A stretch of DNA of 8,311 nt from Candidatus Poseidoniales archaeon (GCA_022447885.1 JAKUTA010000043.1:1-8311), one strand, 5' to 3'; shown: positions 1 to 7,094, counted from the first letter of the stretch. Program-made: numbers and translations. The notes: generated by a model from the sequence alone, not told the origin.

Positions 1-44
1 CGACAGGATAGGTAACCTTCGAGCATCATTGTGGCTAACTATGC

Positions 45-78
45 AAACCAAAACATTCGAACCCGGTTCAAATTGTTT
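45..78 (-). terminator. Probable intrinsic terminator of glmS
   Basis: Read on the minus strand, AAACA and TTTGAAC (66-78, separated by one bulged A) pair with GTTCGAA and TGTTT (51-62). This gives a stem of about 12 pairs with one G-T wobble and a 3-base CGG loop. The 3' arm runs straight into TGTTTTGGTTT (45-55). A stable stem followed by a T-rich run fits intrinsic-type termination, and archaeal polymerase also stops at T-runs alone. It lies about 120 bases after the glmS stop. The opposite strand lacks a T-run after the stem, so the signal is directional. The same dyad could instead be a protein-binding operator. Confidence 0.45.
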
Positions 79-89
79 CACGGTGAAGC

Positions 90-114
90 AAAGGGTTCCC
101 GTAAAACACCCTTT
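90..114. repeat. Inverted repeat AAAGGGT / ACCCTTT
   Basis: Perfect 7-base arms at 90-96 and 108-114 flank an 11-base spacer. On the minus strand the second arm is followed by GCTTC rather than a T-run, so it does not look like a terminator by itself. It sits just upstream, in transcript order, of the stronger hairpin at 45-78, and its right arm overlaps the first TTGACTC element. It may be a transcript hairpin or an operator half-site pair. Confidence 0.45.
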
Positions 115-159
115 GACTCGGAATCGTTGAGTCAATGGGCTTTCAGTGGGCCGAGTCAA
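113..159. repeat. Three TTGASTC-type elements forming alternative dyads
   Basis: TTGACTCGG (113-121), the palindrome TTGAGTCAA (127-135) and CCGAGTCAA (151-159) share one 7-base core. The first and third are perfect 9-base inverted repeats. The first and second can also pair over 7 bases with a 9-base loop, so two hairpins compete for the same arm. Clustered copies of a near-palindrome are typical of transcription-factor sites, but no factor can be named from sequence. Confidence 0.5.
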
Positions 160-196
160 TCGCTACACATGCACTCGTGAGTGAGCGAGGTGCGGA

Positions 197-2017
197 TCAC
201 TCCACTGTCACTGACTTTGCGAGGTTGCGAGGTTTGTCGACGTCACAGCCCTTGGCAAGGCCGGTCTGGTAGGCGAGCAGCTGCAGCGGGATGACCGTGA
301 GCAGCGGGGAGAGCATCGGATCGGTGCTTCCCACAGAAATCGAGATGTCCGCCTCCTCGGAGATGTCGTCGCCTTCCTCGTGGATGAGGATGATCTTCGC
401 ACCGCGGGCGCGGCACTCCTGGATGTTGGAGACCGTCTTCTGCTTGAACTTGTCATTCGGCGCGATCACGACGACCGGGCTGCCCTCCTCGAGCAGGGCG
501 ATCGGTCCGTGCTTCATCTCCCCCGCGGGATATGCCAGACAGGGGATGTAGGCCACCTCCATCAGTTTCAGCGCCCCTTCTCGGGCGACCGGAGCGGATG
601 GCCCGCGGCCCAGGAAGAGCACGATTTTGGCGTCCTGCACCGCCTCCACTGCCTCGGAGAGCGGCCCCTGATTCGCCAGATAATCCTCGATCTGGTCAGG
701 TAACGCCTCCAGCGCCTTGACCAACTTCACTCCCGGTTCCCTGGTGAGTGAGCGCGCCCTCCCGATCTGCAGAGCGAACAAGGTGAGCGCGGCGACCATG
801 TTGCTGAACGCCTTGGTCGAGGCGACCGCCTGCTCCGGTCCGGAGTGGATGTAGACGCCCTGACCACACTGGCGGGCGATCGATGAGCCGACGACGTTGA
901 TGACGCCCATCACCCGGGCGTTCTTCAGCTGGATCTCCTTGACGGCGGAGAGCGTGTCAGCGGTCTCGCCGCTCTGGCTGACGGCGAAGTGCAGCGCCGC
1001 TGGGTCGATGACCGGGTCGTTGGAGCGGAACTCGCTGGCGACGTGAGCGAGGGCGGGCACGCGCGCGAGCCGTTCGATGGCCAGACGGCCGACCTGACAG
1101 GCATGGAGAGCAGTGCCGCATCCGATCAGGCGAACGTGCGGAATCGCCTGCAACTCCTGTGGAGTGAGGTCGAGTCCCCCCAGTTTCGCATTGCCGTCGG
1201 CGAGCACCGTGCGTCCGGATATGCATTGGCGCAGGGCTTCGGGCTGCTCATGGATCTCCTTGAGCATGTAGTGCGGGTAGTCACCCAGTTCCGCCTCGCC
1301 CCAACTCTCATCGATGGTGGTGATCTGAGCGCCTGAGACACCACCATCCAAGCGACCGGTCTGGACATCTCCTGCTGTCAGTTCGGCGATGTCACCATCG
1401 TTCAGGATGATCACCCGCTTCGTGTGCGCGGTGAGCGATTGCTGGTCGCTTGCGACATAGGTCTCACCATCACCGATGCCGACGACCAGCGCTGAACCAT
1501 TGCTGGCGCAGATGATGATGTCCTCGTCGCTGAACACAGCACACAGTCCCCACGTCCCGCGGGTGTGGCTGAGCGCACGCCTCACCGAATCCACAGGGGA
1601 GAGCCCGTCGGCGCGCGCCCGTTGGACCAGGTGAGCAATCACCTCGGAATCGGTATCAGAGCGCAGCAGCACCCCCTCGGCCATCAGCCAGTTGCGCAGG
1701 GCGCGCGAATTCTCGATGATCCCGTTGTGCACGATGGCAACGCTGCCATCCTCGGAAGTGTGCGGGTGAGCGTTCGCATCTGTGACCTTGCCGTGGGTGG
1801 CCCAGCGGGTGTGAGCGATCCCGGTCATCCCGGACATGTTGCTCGGTACGATGGCGGCGAGTTCATCCACCCGTCCGATGCACTTGTGCACCTCGAGCCC
1901 ACCGTTGTGCACGGCCAGGCCAGCGGAGTCGTAGCCGCGGTACTCCAAACGCCTGAGTCCATCGATGAGCAGCGGCGCTGCTTCACGGAATCCGATGTAG
2001 CCGAAGATGCCGCACAT
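197..2017 (-). CDS. glmS: Glutamine--fructose-6-phosphate aminotransferase (isomerizing)
   Basis: This is a cytosolic enzyme that makes glucosamine-6-phosphate and glutamate from fructose-6-phosphate and glutamine, the first committed step toward UDP-GlcNAc and thus surface glycans and protein N-glycans. At 606 residues it matches the usual length (about 600-610). The N-terminal class II glutaminase domain starts MCGIFGYIG, so Cys2 becomes the catalytic N-terminal nucleophile. HTRWATHG (69-76), HNGI (97-100) and SDTDSEV (120-126) follow. Two SIS sugar-isomerase domains come next: SQSGETADT (347-355) and VASTKAF (398-404) in the first, then GALKLMEVAY with Glu487, EMKHGP with His503, and the C-terminal NLAKSVTVE with Lys601, equivalents of the E. 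coli isomerase residues. The ATG start is fixed by the obligatory Cys2, with GAGGG seven bases upstream. It lies 63 bases after the protease gene on the same strand and probably has its own promoter. No key residue is missing. Confidence 0.98.
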   Translation of the reverse strand: MCGIFGYIGFREAAPLLIDGLRRLEYRGYDSAGLAVHNGGLEVHKCIGRVDELAAIVPSNMSGMTGIAHTRWATHGKVTDANAHPHTSEDGSVAIVHNGIIENSRALRNWLMAEGVLLRSDTDSEVIAHLVQRARADGLSPVDSVRRALSHTRGTWGLCAVFSDEDIIICASNGSALVVGIGDGETYVASDQQSLTAHTKRVIILNDGDIAELTAGDVQTGRLDGGVSGAQITTIDESWGEAELGDYPHYMLKEIHEQPEALRQCISGRTVLADGNAKLGGLDLTPQELQAIPHVRLIGCGTALHACQVGRLAIERLARVPALAHVASEFRSNDPVIDPAALHFAVSQSGETADTLSAVKEIQLKNARVMGVINVVGSSIARQCGQGVYIHSGPEQAVASTKAFSNMVAALTLFALQIGRARSLTREPGVKLVKALEALPDQIEDYLANQGPLSEAVEAVQDAKIVLFLGRGPSAPVAREGALKLMEVAYIPCLAYPAGEMKHGPIALLEEGSPVVVIAPNDKFKQKTVSNIQECRARGAKIILIHEEGDDISEEADISISVGSTDPMLSPLLTVIPLQLLAYQTGLAKGCDVDKPRNLAKSVTVE

Positions 2018-2024
2018 CTCGCGT

Positions 2025-2029
2025 CCCTC
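2025..2029 (-). promoter_or_regulatory. Ribosome binding site of glmS
   Basis: GAGGG on the minus strand sits seven bases before the glmS ATG. It is a partial match to the archaeal GGAGGTGA consensus and agrees with the start set by the conserved MCGIFGYIG N-terminus. Confidence 0.5.
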
Positions 2030-2050
2030 TAGATTCTCCGTCAGGCTTCC

Positions 2051-2079
2051 ATTGTATAACCAGTGGTGGTATTCCCAAT
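2051..2079 (-). promoter_or_regulatory. Candidate glmS promoter: TATA-like box inside an imperfect dyad
   Basis: TTATACAA (2052-2059, minus strand) resembles an archaeal TATA box and would place a transcription start about 25 bases downstream, near 2030, giving a leader of roughly a dozen bases. The box lies in an imperfect inverted repeat: ATTG (2051-2054) with CAAT (2076-2079), and ACCA (2059-2062) with TGGT (2067-2070). A regulator bound there would block TBP. No clear BRE is seen, and no T-run terminator separates the protease stop from this site, so read-through from the protease gene is also possible. Confidence 0.35.
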
Positions 2080-2080
2080 A

Positions 2081-2170
2081 TCACAATTCAATGTGCTCAT
2101 CGCACACCGGGCAGTCGACTTTCTTCAGGTCCCTGCTCTTGACAGTGAACTGCCCCCCACACCCCGGGCA
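2081..2170 (-). other. C-terminal zinc-ribbon module of the S8 protease
   Basis: The last 29 residues contain Cys1621, Cys1624, Cys1640 and Cys1643 as CPGC-x15-CPVC, the four-cysteine ligand set of a rubredoxin-knuckle zinc ribbon. It lies on the cytosolic side of the membrane helix by the positive-inside rule, so it is unlikely to serve the extracellular protease directly. It more plausibly binds protein or nucleic acid inside the cell. The adjacent rhomboid ends in a similar module. Confidence 0.7.
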
Positions 2171-5100
2171 GGGCACTTCTCGGTCCGGTGGAGGTGGCAG
2201 GGGCAGGTCGCCCAGCGAAGGTAATCCCATGTCCGTCGGTGAAGGCGGTGGGGGCAGGTCAGCCATGTCAGCCGGTGAAGGTGGGGGTGGCAGGTCATCC
2301 ATGTCAGCCGGTGAAGGTGGTGGAGGCAGCCCCTCGGGTCCGGAATCCTTCTCCGTTTCCGCTTCCTTGCTGGCGCGCTCCTTCCTGCGCTTGCGCCGCG
2401 CTGCTCCAGCATCCTCCTGCTCATCCTCTTCCTCCGACGGGGGTGGTGGCAGCGGCAACTCCTCGATGGTCACCTTGAGTTCCGGCTCCGGTTCATCCGG
2501 CTCCGCACCGGACTCGCCCTCATCCGCGTCATCGTCGATCTCGTCGTCGATCAACTCGGCATCTTCGTCATCCTCGATGTCGATGGGGTCATCATCGTCC
2601 TCGAGCACCGCCACCAGAACCTCTTCGCGCCTTCGTCTGCCCAACATCCCAGCCGATACTGCCAGCAGCAGAACCGTCGCCATGATGCAGGTTGCCATCA
2701 GGATCTTCGAGACGAGTTGGAAGGTGCGCTCATCGAGGTTCATCAGTATGCGCAGACGATCGAGGATGGAGGTCTTCTGCAGCTCCGGTTCGCGGTCGTC
2801 GACGAGCAGGCGGGCGCGCCAATCGAGCGAGGACGAGGTGTAGATGATGTGTGTCTCGCCTGCGTCATCGGAACGGGACGCCAGAGAGAGCCAGCCTTCG
2901 GTGAGCGGGCCGCCGAGCGCTATCTCTGACTCTCCATCCTTGACGGTGATGAGGCTGTAGTGGATCTGCCGGGAAGCGGGTCCGACGGCGTCGTGGAACA
3001 CCTGCAGACCGCGTGAGGTCTCGACGAACCTCAGCCTCAGCAGGCCGGCTGCCGCAACCCTCTCTGAAGCGAGTTCGGTGAGGTTGCTGTAGGTGACGCT
3101 CAGCACGAGCTCAGCGTCGTATCCATCCAGTTCGCGCCATCCGGTGACCACGATGTCCTCGCCGTCATCTCCCTCGAGCACCGCCAACTGCGCCCCACCG
3201 GCGTCATCGCCCATCGCCTTGCGGAACGCCCAGTTCTGCTCGCCTAGGTTCCCATGCGCGTAGAACACACCCAGCCGCTCGACGCCGGTCGTGTCGTTCC
3301 GCGCGTCCTGGAACAGGATATGCGCCCACTCCGAACCGAGGGAGATCTGCACGGGGTCGGCAGCGGTCTCGATCACCTCGACCAAGGGGATGATCTCACG
3401 GGACAAGCGCCAACCGTCAGCATCGGCGGGAGTGTCACTGTCGAGCACGAACACGGAGGTGATGTCGTCGTAAGTCCCCAGCGTTGCCAGGTCCCTGTGG
3501 TAACCGGCGACGGCTACGGTGTCAGAACGGATGTCCATGTCCAGACCCCAGTACTTGCCCTCTGCAAGACTCAACGGGGTCATCAGGTCGGTGACCCCGG
3601 AGATGGTGCAGCTGGAATCGATGGTGGTGAACGAAACCGTGTGCAGCGTCAGCCCGAAGTCGTCCACGAAGCGGCGCGTCCAGGCGACGTGCATCTTGTC
3701 GTCGTCGGTTGCTGCGAGTGCGAAGCTCCCCGACCATTCGTCCTCCAGTTCCAAGCAGGTGAACAGGTCGTAGCGCTCATTCACGCGATGGACCCAGACG
3801 CTGCTGCCATCGCTGGTGAACAACAGGCTCTCTCCCTCTGCGGCGGAGAACTCCAGTGGAACATGTCCGCTGGGCAGGTCAGGACGGCGCGCACCCTGAA
3901 GGCGCGACGGGTCGACGAGGAGCGTGAACTCCAGTTCATTGTCGCTGGTGTCGAGATCCACCTGGTCGCCGGCGACCGTCACCTCGACGCGGAACTTCTC
4001 CACGCCCGCCTTCAGTTCGGTGGCATGGAAGGTGAACGGCACCTCGACGAAACCGGCTCCGGGAATGAGGTCGAGCGTGCGGGTGTCGATGACCTCCCAA
4101 CCGAGTTCGGTCCAGTGGTTCAACGACATCGTCGCCTGCAGCGCGAGGTCGGCTCCGAGGTTGTCCAGCCGGATGGTCATCTGTGTCTCGCCGTTCGGAT
4201 TGGGTACCTCCGGGTCGGTGGCGACCGCCCCGGAGCGGAAAGCGAGGTCGACACCAGGGGGGCGTGGGTCGACCGGGAAGGTCAGGCTGATCACGTTGTT
4301 CGTTTCGTCACTCTCGTCGATCAGGTCACTCGGGTCGATTACCACCTCCAAGGTGTGCTCACCCGCGGTCGTCGGTATGTATCCCAACGAGATGGAGACG
4401 ATATCGGTCGAATCGATGTGAGAGATGGTCTCCACAGTCACCTGCTCGCCATCCTCGCGCAGCAGGATCATCACCTCGTAGGCGTTCAGGTCACCGCTGT
4501 TCCGGATATCCAGGTGCACCTTCAGGTAACTGTTGACGTACGCCCGGTCGAGCGAGATGCCGTTCTCCTCGACGAGCAGGCTGCTGAACGGCTCGAGGTC
4601 GGAGGCAGGAGGCTGGTTATCCACCTCGACGTTGCGCCGCACCTCCTGCGTCGTCCATCCGCTCTCGGTGACCAGGCGCACTGAGATCCGCCATGTGCCA
4701 TCAGCCACCTCGGTCGTGTCCCAAGTCGTCTGCCAGTCTCCTGAATCGTAATCTTCTCCCTGACTCAGGTTCTCCGCAGTGCTCCACTGACCGTTACCGA
4801 TGCGGTATTCGATCCGCTCGCCGTAGACAGCTTTGTACGTCCCCTTGACCGTGGTGTCACCGCTCAGTGTTCCGTATCCGCTCGGCTCCTCGAGGTCGAT
4901 GATCGTCTCGCCGACATGATGCCAGTGCCACGAGCCGTTCGACCAGCGATCCATGTCATCCTTGGCGCGGGCTTCGATGAACACGTCCGCCCCATCATGC
5001 CACAGTTCGACGGGCAGGTCGAACCACCATTCGTCCGTTCCGATGGCCAGCGTCCAATCGATTATCGTGTCATTGTGGAAAGCGGGGTCATAATACCTGA

Positions 5101-7030
5101 CCGACGCCCTGACGAAGACCTCCTCGATGGTCCGCTCAGGTGCCCCGTCGTACTCGGGGATCTCCGCCGTCCCCCTGATGCGGTAGATCTGCCCGGCGTT
5201 GAACCAACTGTCGTTCGTCGGTGACTCCAGTTCCACCCAGTTGCCCGCACCATAGTCGGGGTCCACGGTGGTGTTGTTGGTCTCACCCCCGGTGCTTCCC
5301 AGCACTCCGGCGCCTTCGAGCAGCGATACCGCGTCGATCATCCCGAATCCGTAATGGTCGTTCCACGGCAATCCGGGGTCTTCGTCGATGGTGCCGCGGA
5401 ATTCGCTGTGCTCACGCAGCATCTGCTTCACCTCTGCAGGGGTCAGATCAGGGACGGCTTCGAGCAGGATGGCGATGATGCCGGCAACCGCCGGGGTCGA
5501 CATGCTGGTGCCGTCGAACTCGATGTAGGAGTCATCGGCCATCGGGCGAGGCTGTCCAGGAACGATCACAGGTGAGGCGGCGTGCTGAGCGGAGAAGATG
5601 TGCGACCCAGGAGCGATCACATCCGGTTTCAACTCGTCCCATTCGTCGTCGTCGTCGTCGTCGAGGCGCGGCCCGTGATTCGAGTAATCGGCGACGGTGT
5701 CATCGCTGCGGTCGACCGTGTTCTGCTCGTGGAGGGCCGCCACCGCGATGCAGCCGTCGGCGGACGCCGGTGACGGGACTCGATTGGCGCCGTCGTTGCC
5801 CATGGCGCACACTGGCACGATGCCAGCGTCGAAGGCGTCGTTCACGGCGCGGGACTGGGCGGTGGTGCCGTTGTCACCACGGTCAGCGGCTCCCGGCGCG
5901 GTGCCGGTGCCGAAGGACATCGACATCACGTCGATGCCGTTGCTGGAGTCGTTGTTGCCCCAGTTGGTGTTGCGGTTGCTGATCGCCCACTCGATGCCCC
6001 TGATGACGTCCGCGCCGTTCGCCCTTCCTACATCGGTGAACACCTTCAGGTCCACCAGATACGCCCCGGGCGCCATGCCGGTGTACTGCCGCCGCGCATC
6101 TCCCGTGCCCATCGCGATCCCCGATACGTGCGTTCCGTGGCCGGCGGTGTCGTCAGGGTCGTCGCTGCCGTCCACATTCGAGGTGAGTGAAGTGGCGTCG
6201 TAGCCGGCCACCCACTTCTGGTCGGTGTAACTGGTGGGGACGAGGTCCGGTTCGTCGTCCTCATCGTCGAAGTCGTTGAGCGAGCGGTGCTCGTTGTCGA
6301 CCCCTGAGTCAAGGATGGCGATCACCACTCCATCTCCATCGTAGCCGTAGGCGTGAGCGGAGTGAGCGTAGGTGCTGCTCTGCCGGGAGAGGGTGGCGGG
6401 GGCGGCGAAGTCGAGGAAGGGCTCGATGACATCCTGCATCTCGATGACCACCACTCCTGACAGTCTCCAGAGTTCGAGCAGCGCGCTCTGGGGTACCTTG
6501 TCCACGAGAACAGAGTCGAGGTTCGACACGGTGAACAACTCGGCGTCACCCTCGGCCCCGACCCATCCGTGCGACCTGAGAACCAGCTCCACCGCAGATA
6601 TCTCGGCCTCCTCAGGGTGCCAGGCGAAGTCGATCACCAGGGCGACGGTCATGCGTCCGTCAGGGGCGAGGATCGCGGTCGGTGAGGGGGAAGAGCCGTT
6701 CCCGGCGAGCACGTCCTGCAAGCGGTCGTCGAAACCGTTGGCGTCCACGTCCGGCCCGAACGAGAACCACCACAGGGGACTCTCGGCGCTCGTTGCACCG
6801 GCAGGCGGAATGGGCATCCTTGCAGGTATGTCACACGGTGTTCCGGATTCGCACAGCAGCGGGGGCAGACCGTCGACGAGCAGCGCCGGGCGAGAACCCT
6901 GTGCCTCCACCGCGGTCGCATCATCTTCCGCCTCGACTCCTGCGGTCAGGAGCAGCGGAGAGAGAGCGGACAGCAGCAGGATGAGCAGCGGGAGTATGGC
7001 GAAGGCGTGCTTTCTGCCGACAACGCTCAC
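2081..7030 (-). CDS. Giant membrane-anchored subtilisin-like (S8) serine protease
   Basis: A predicted cell-surface endopeptidase of 1649 residues. Layout: signal peptide (1-34, hydrophobic 9-29, likely cut after VEA); DxDxNGxDD calcium-loop-like motif (94-102); I9-like propeptide (about 125-205); S8 catalytic domain (about 230-575) with Asp241 (ILDSGVD), His298 (GHGTHVSG), oxyanion Asn412 (MGNDG) and Ser509 (DGTSMSTP); two Ig-like modules (about 597-710 and 712-805); two CARDB-like modules (808-920, 925-1040); a repeat region that reads like a beta-propeller (about 1050-1410); one membrane helix (about 1441-1463) followed by RRRR, which puts the rest in the cytosol. The tail is acidic (1477-1515), then basic, then proline-rich with a 12-residue repeat, and ends in a CPGC-x15-CPVC zinc ribbon. 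The GTG start is supported by a strong GGAGGA five bases upstream and by the signal peptide. The triad is complete, so it should be active; substrate unknown. Domain names beyond S8 are inferred from pattern. Confidence 0.95.
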   Translation of the reverse strand: MSVVGRKHAFAILPLLILLLSALSPLLLTAGVEAEDDATAVEAQGSRPALLVDGLPPLLCESGTPCDIPARMPIPPAGATSAESPLWWFSFGPDVDANGFDDRLQDVLAGNGSSPSPTAILAPDGRMTVALVIDFAWHPEEAEISAVELVLRSHGWVGAEGDAELFTVSNLDSVLVDKVPQSALLELWRLSGVVVIEMQDVIEPFLDFAAPATLSRQSSTYAHSAHAYGYDGDGVVIAILDSGVDNEHRSLNDFDDEDDEPDLVPTSYTDQKWVAGYDATSLTSNVDGSDDPDDTAGHGTHVSGIAMGTGDARRQYTGMAPGAYLVDLKVFTDVGRANGADVIRGIEWAISNRNTNWGNNDSSNGIDVMSMSFGTGTAPGAADRGDNGTTAQSRAVNDAFDAGIVPVCAMGNDGANRVPSPASADGCIAVAALHEQNTVDRSDDTVADYSNHGPRLDDDDDDEWDELKPDVIAPGSHIFSAQHAASPVIVPGQPRPMADDSYIEFDGTSMSTPAVAGIIAILLEAVPDLTPAEVKQMLREHSEFRGTIDEDPGLPWNDHYGFGMIDAVSLLEGAGVLGSTGGETNNTTVDPDYGAGNWVELESPTNDSWFNAGQIYRIRGTAEIPEYDGAPERTIEEVFVRASVRYYDPAFHNDTIIDWTLAIGTDEWWFDLPVELWHDGADVFIEARAKDDMDRWSNGSWHWHHVGETIIDLEEPSGYGTLSGDTTVKGTYKAVYGERIEYRIGNGQWSTAENLSQGEDYDSGDWQTTWDTTEVADGTWRISVRLVTESGWTTQEVRRNVEVDNQPPASDLEPFSSLLVEENGISLDRAYVNSYLKVHLDIRNSGDLNAYEVMILLREDGEQVTVETISHIDSTDIVSISLGYIPTTAGEHTLEVVIDPSDLIDESDETNNVISLTFPVDPRPPGVDLAFRSGAVATDPEVPNPNGETQMTIRLDNLGADLALQATMSLNHWTELGWEVIDTRTLDLIPGAGFVEVPFTFHATELKAGVEKFRVEVTVAGDQVDLDTSDNELEFTLLVDPSRLQGARRPDLPSGHVPLEFSAAEGESLLFTSDGSSVWVHRVNERYDLFTCLELEDEWSGSFALAATDDDKMHVAWTRRFVDDFGLTLHTVSFTTIDSSCTISGVTDLMTPLSLAEGKYWGLDMDIRSDTVAVAGYHRDLATLGTYDDITSVFVLDSDTPADADGWRLSREIIPLVEVIETAADPVQISLGSEWAHILFQDARNDTTGVERLGVFYAHGNLGEQNWAFRKAMGDDAGGAQLAVLEGDDGEDIVVTGWRELDGYDAELVLSVTYSNLTELASERVAAAGLLRLRFVETSRGLQVFHDAVGPASRQIHYSLITVKDGESEIALGGPLTEGWLSLASRSDDAGETHIIYTSSSLDWRARLLVDDREPELQKTSILDRLRILMNLDERTFQLVSKILMATCIMATVLLLAVSAGMLGRRRREEVLVAVLEDDDDPIDIEDDEDAELIDDEIDDDADEGESGAEPDEPEPELKVTIEELPLPPPPSEEEDEQEDAGAARRKRRKERASKEAETEKDSGPEGLPPPPSPADMDDLPPPPSPADMADLPPPPSPTDMGLPSLGDLPLPPPPDREVPCPGCGGQFTVKSRDLKKVDCPVCDEHIEL
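2222..2335 (-). repeat. 36-bp tandem repeat, three units (LPPPPSPADMDD-type)
   Basis: Three near-identical 36-base units, best seen as CATGTC-starting blocks at 2228, 2264 and 2300 on the plus strand, encode 12-residue repeats LPPPPSPADMDD, LPPPPSPADMAD and LPPPPSPTDMG- (residues 1568-1603). The two right-hand units share their first 20 bases exactly; the others differ mostly by substitution. LPLPPPP also appears at 1525-1531 and 1609-1615, so five PPPP stretches punctuate the tail. Such repeats are flexible, disordered and prone to unit gain or loss. Confidence 0.85.
5643..5663 (-). repeat. (GAC)n trinucleotide run coding an Asp stretch
   Basis: Seven TCG units on the plus strand (GAC codons on the minus strand) encode Asp457-Asp462, inside an acidic insertion between the conserved S8 segments YSNHGP and KPDVIAPG. 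In typical S8 enzymes only a few residues (GPT..GR-like) separate these two segments. The run is a pure codon repeat and therefore a likely slippage site. Confidence 0.8.
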
Positions 7031-7035
7031 GCTAT

Positions 7036-7041
7036 TCCTCC
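7036..7041 (-). promoter_or_regulatory. Strong Shine-Dalgarno site fixing the protease GTG start
   Basis: GGAGGA on the minus strand lies five bases before the GTG at 7028-7030. It is the best ribosome site in the window, and it selects GTG over an out-of-frame ATG overlapping it (ATG GAG GAA TAG, three codons then stop). Confidence 0.75.
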
Positions 7042-7062
7042 ATCTCAGCGGGCCGCGGACGT

Positions 7063-7070
7063 CCTATAAG
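7063..7070 (-). promoter_or_regulatory. Candidate TATA box of the S8 protease gene
   Basis: CTTATAGG on the minus strand is the only TATA-like stretch in the 118-base gap. It lies after the terminator-like hairpin and about 25 bases before the ribosome site, predicting a very short leader starting near 7040-7045. The context (GC-rich flanks, position between terminator and ribosome site) supports it more than the match itself, which is modest. Confidence 0.4.
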
Positions 7071-7094
7071 GCCAATCAGGAGCGGTGCGGAGGG

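Larger units (their letters stand above)
1..196. other. Structured intergenic region downstream of glmS
   Basis: No convincing gene is seen here. The stretch is visibly more AT-rich than the genes and is packed with short inverted repeats, listed separately: a hairpin with T-rich tail (45-78), a dyad (90-114) and three TTGASTC-like elements (113-159). A further small hairpin directly follows the glmS stop on the minus strand (171-193): GCAC plus TCG pair with CGA plus GTGC, with one bulged base and an 8-base loop. It has no T-run. A leftward reading frame opens with ATG ATG at 24-29 and leaves the window after nine codons. It has no Shine-Dalgarno sequence, so it is only a possible start of the next gene. 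Confidence 0.6.

Noticed and set aside
1..29. Start of a leftward minus-strand gene (ATG ATG at 24-29)
   Set aside because: Only nine codons are visible, with no Shine-Dalgarno or clear TATA box. It cannot be supported without sequence to the left.
56..73. tRNA T-loop-like GGTTCGAAT / GGTTCAAAT sequences on both strands
   Set aside because: The flanking bases cannot form a T-stem and there is no acceptor or anticodon arm; the match comes from the terminator palindrome.
41..130. 29-codon plus-strand frame starting ATGCAAACC
   Set aside because: No ribosome binding site, no promoter-like box and no recognisable peptide; it overlaps the inverted repeats.
2018..2080. glmS ribozyme or riboswitch upstream of glmS
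   Set aside because: The gap is only 63 bases, too short for the known ribozyme, and no conserved core is seen.
2007..2843. 278-codon Ser-rich plus-strand frame
   Set aside because: The Ser and Gly runs are the antisense reading of the Asp/Glu/Pro-rich tail of the S8 protease.
3254..4684. 476-codon open frame on the plus strand inside the S8 protease
   Set aside because: It lies wholly antisense to a gene with clear domain structure. Long antisense frames are expected in GC-rich coding DNA, and the translation shows no recognisable motif or ribosome site.
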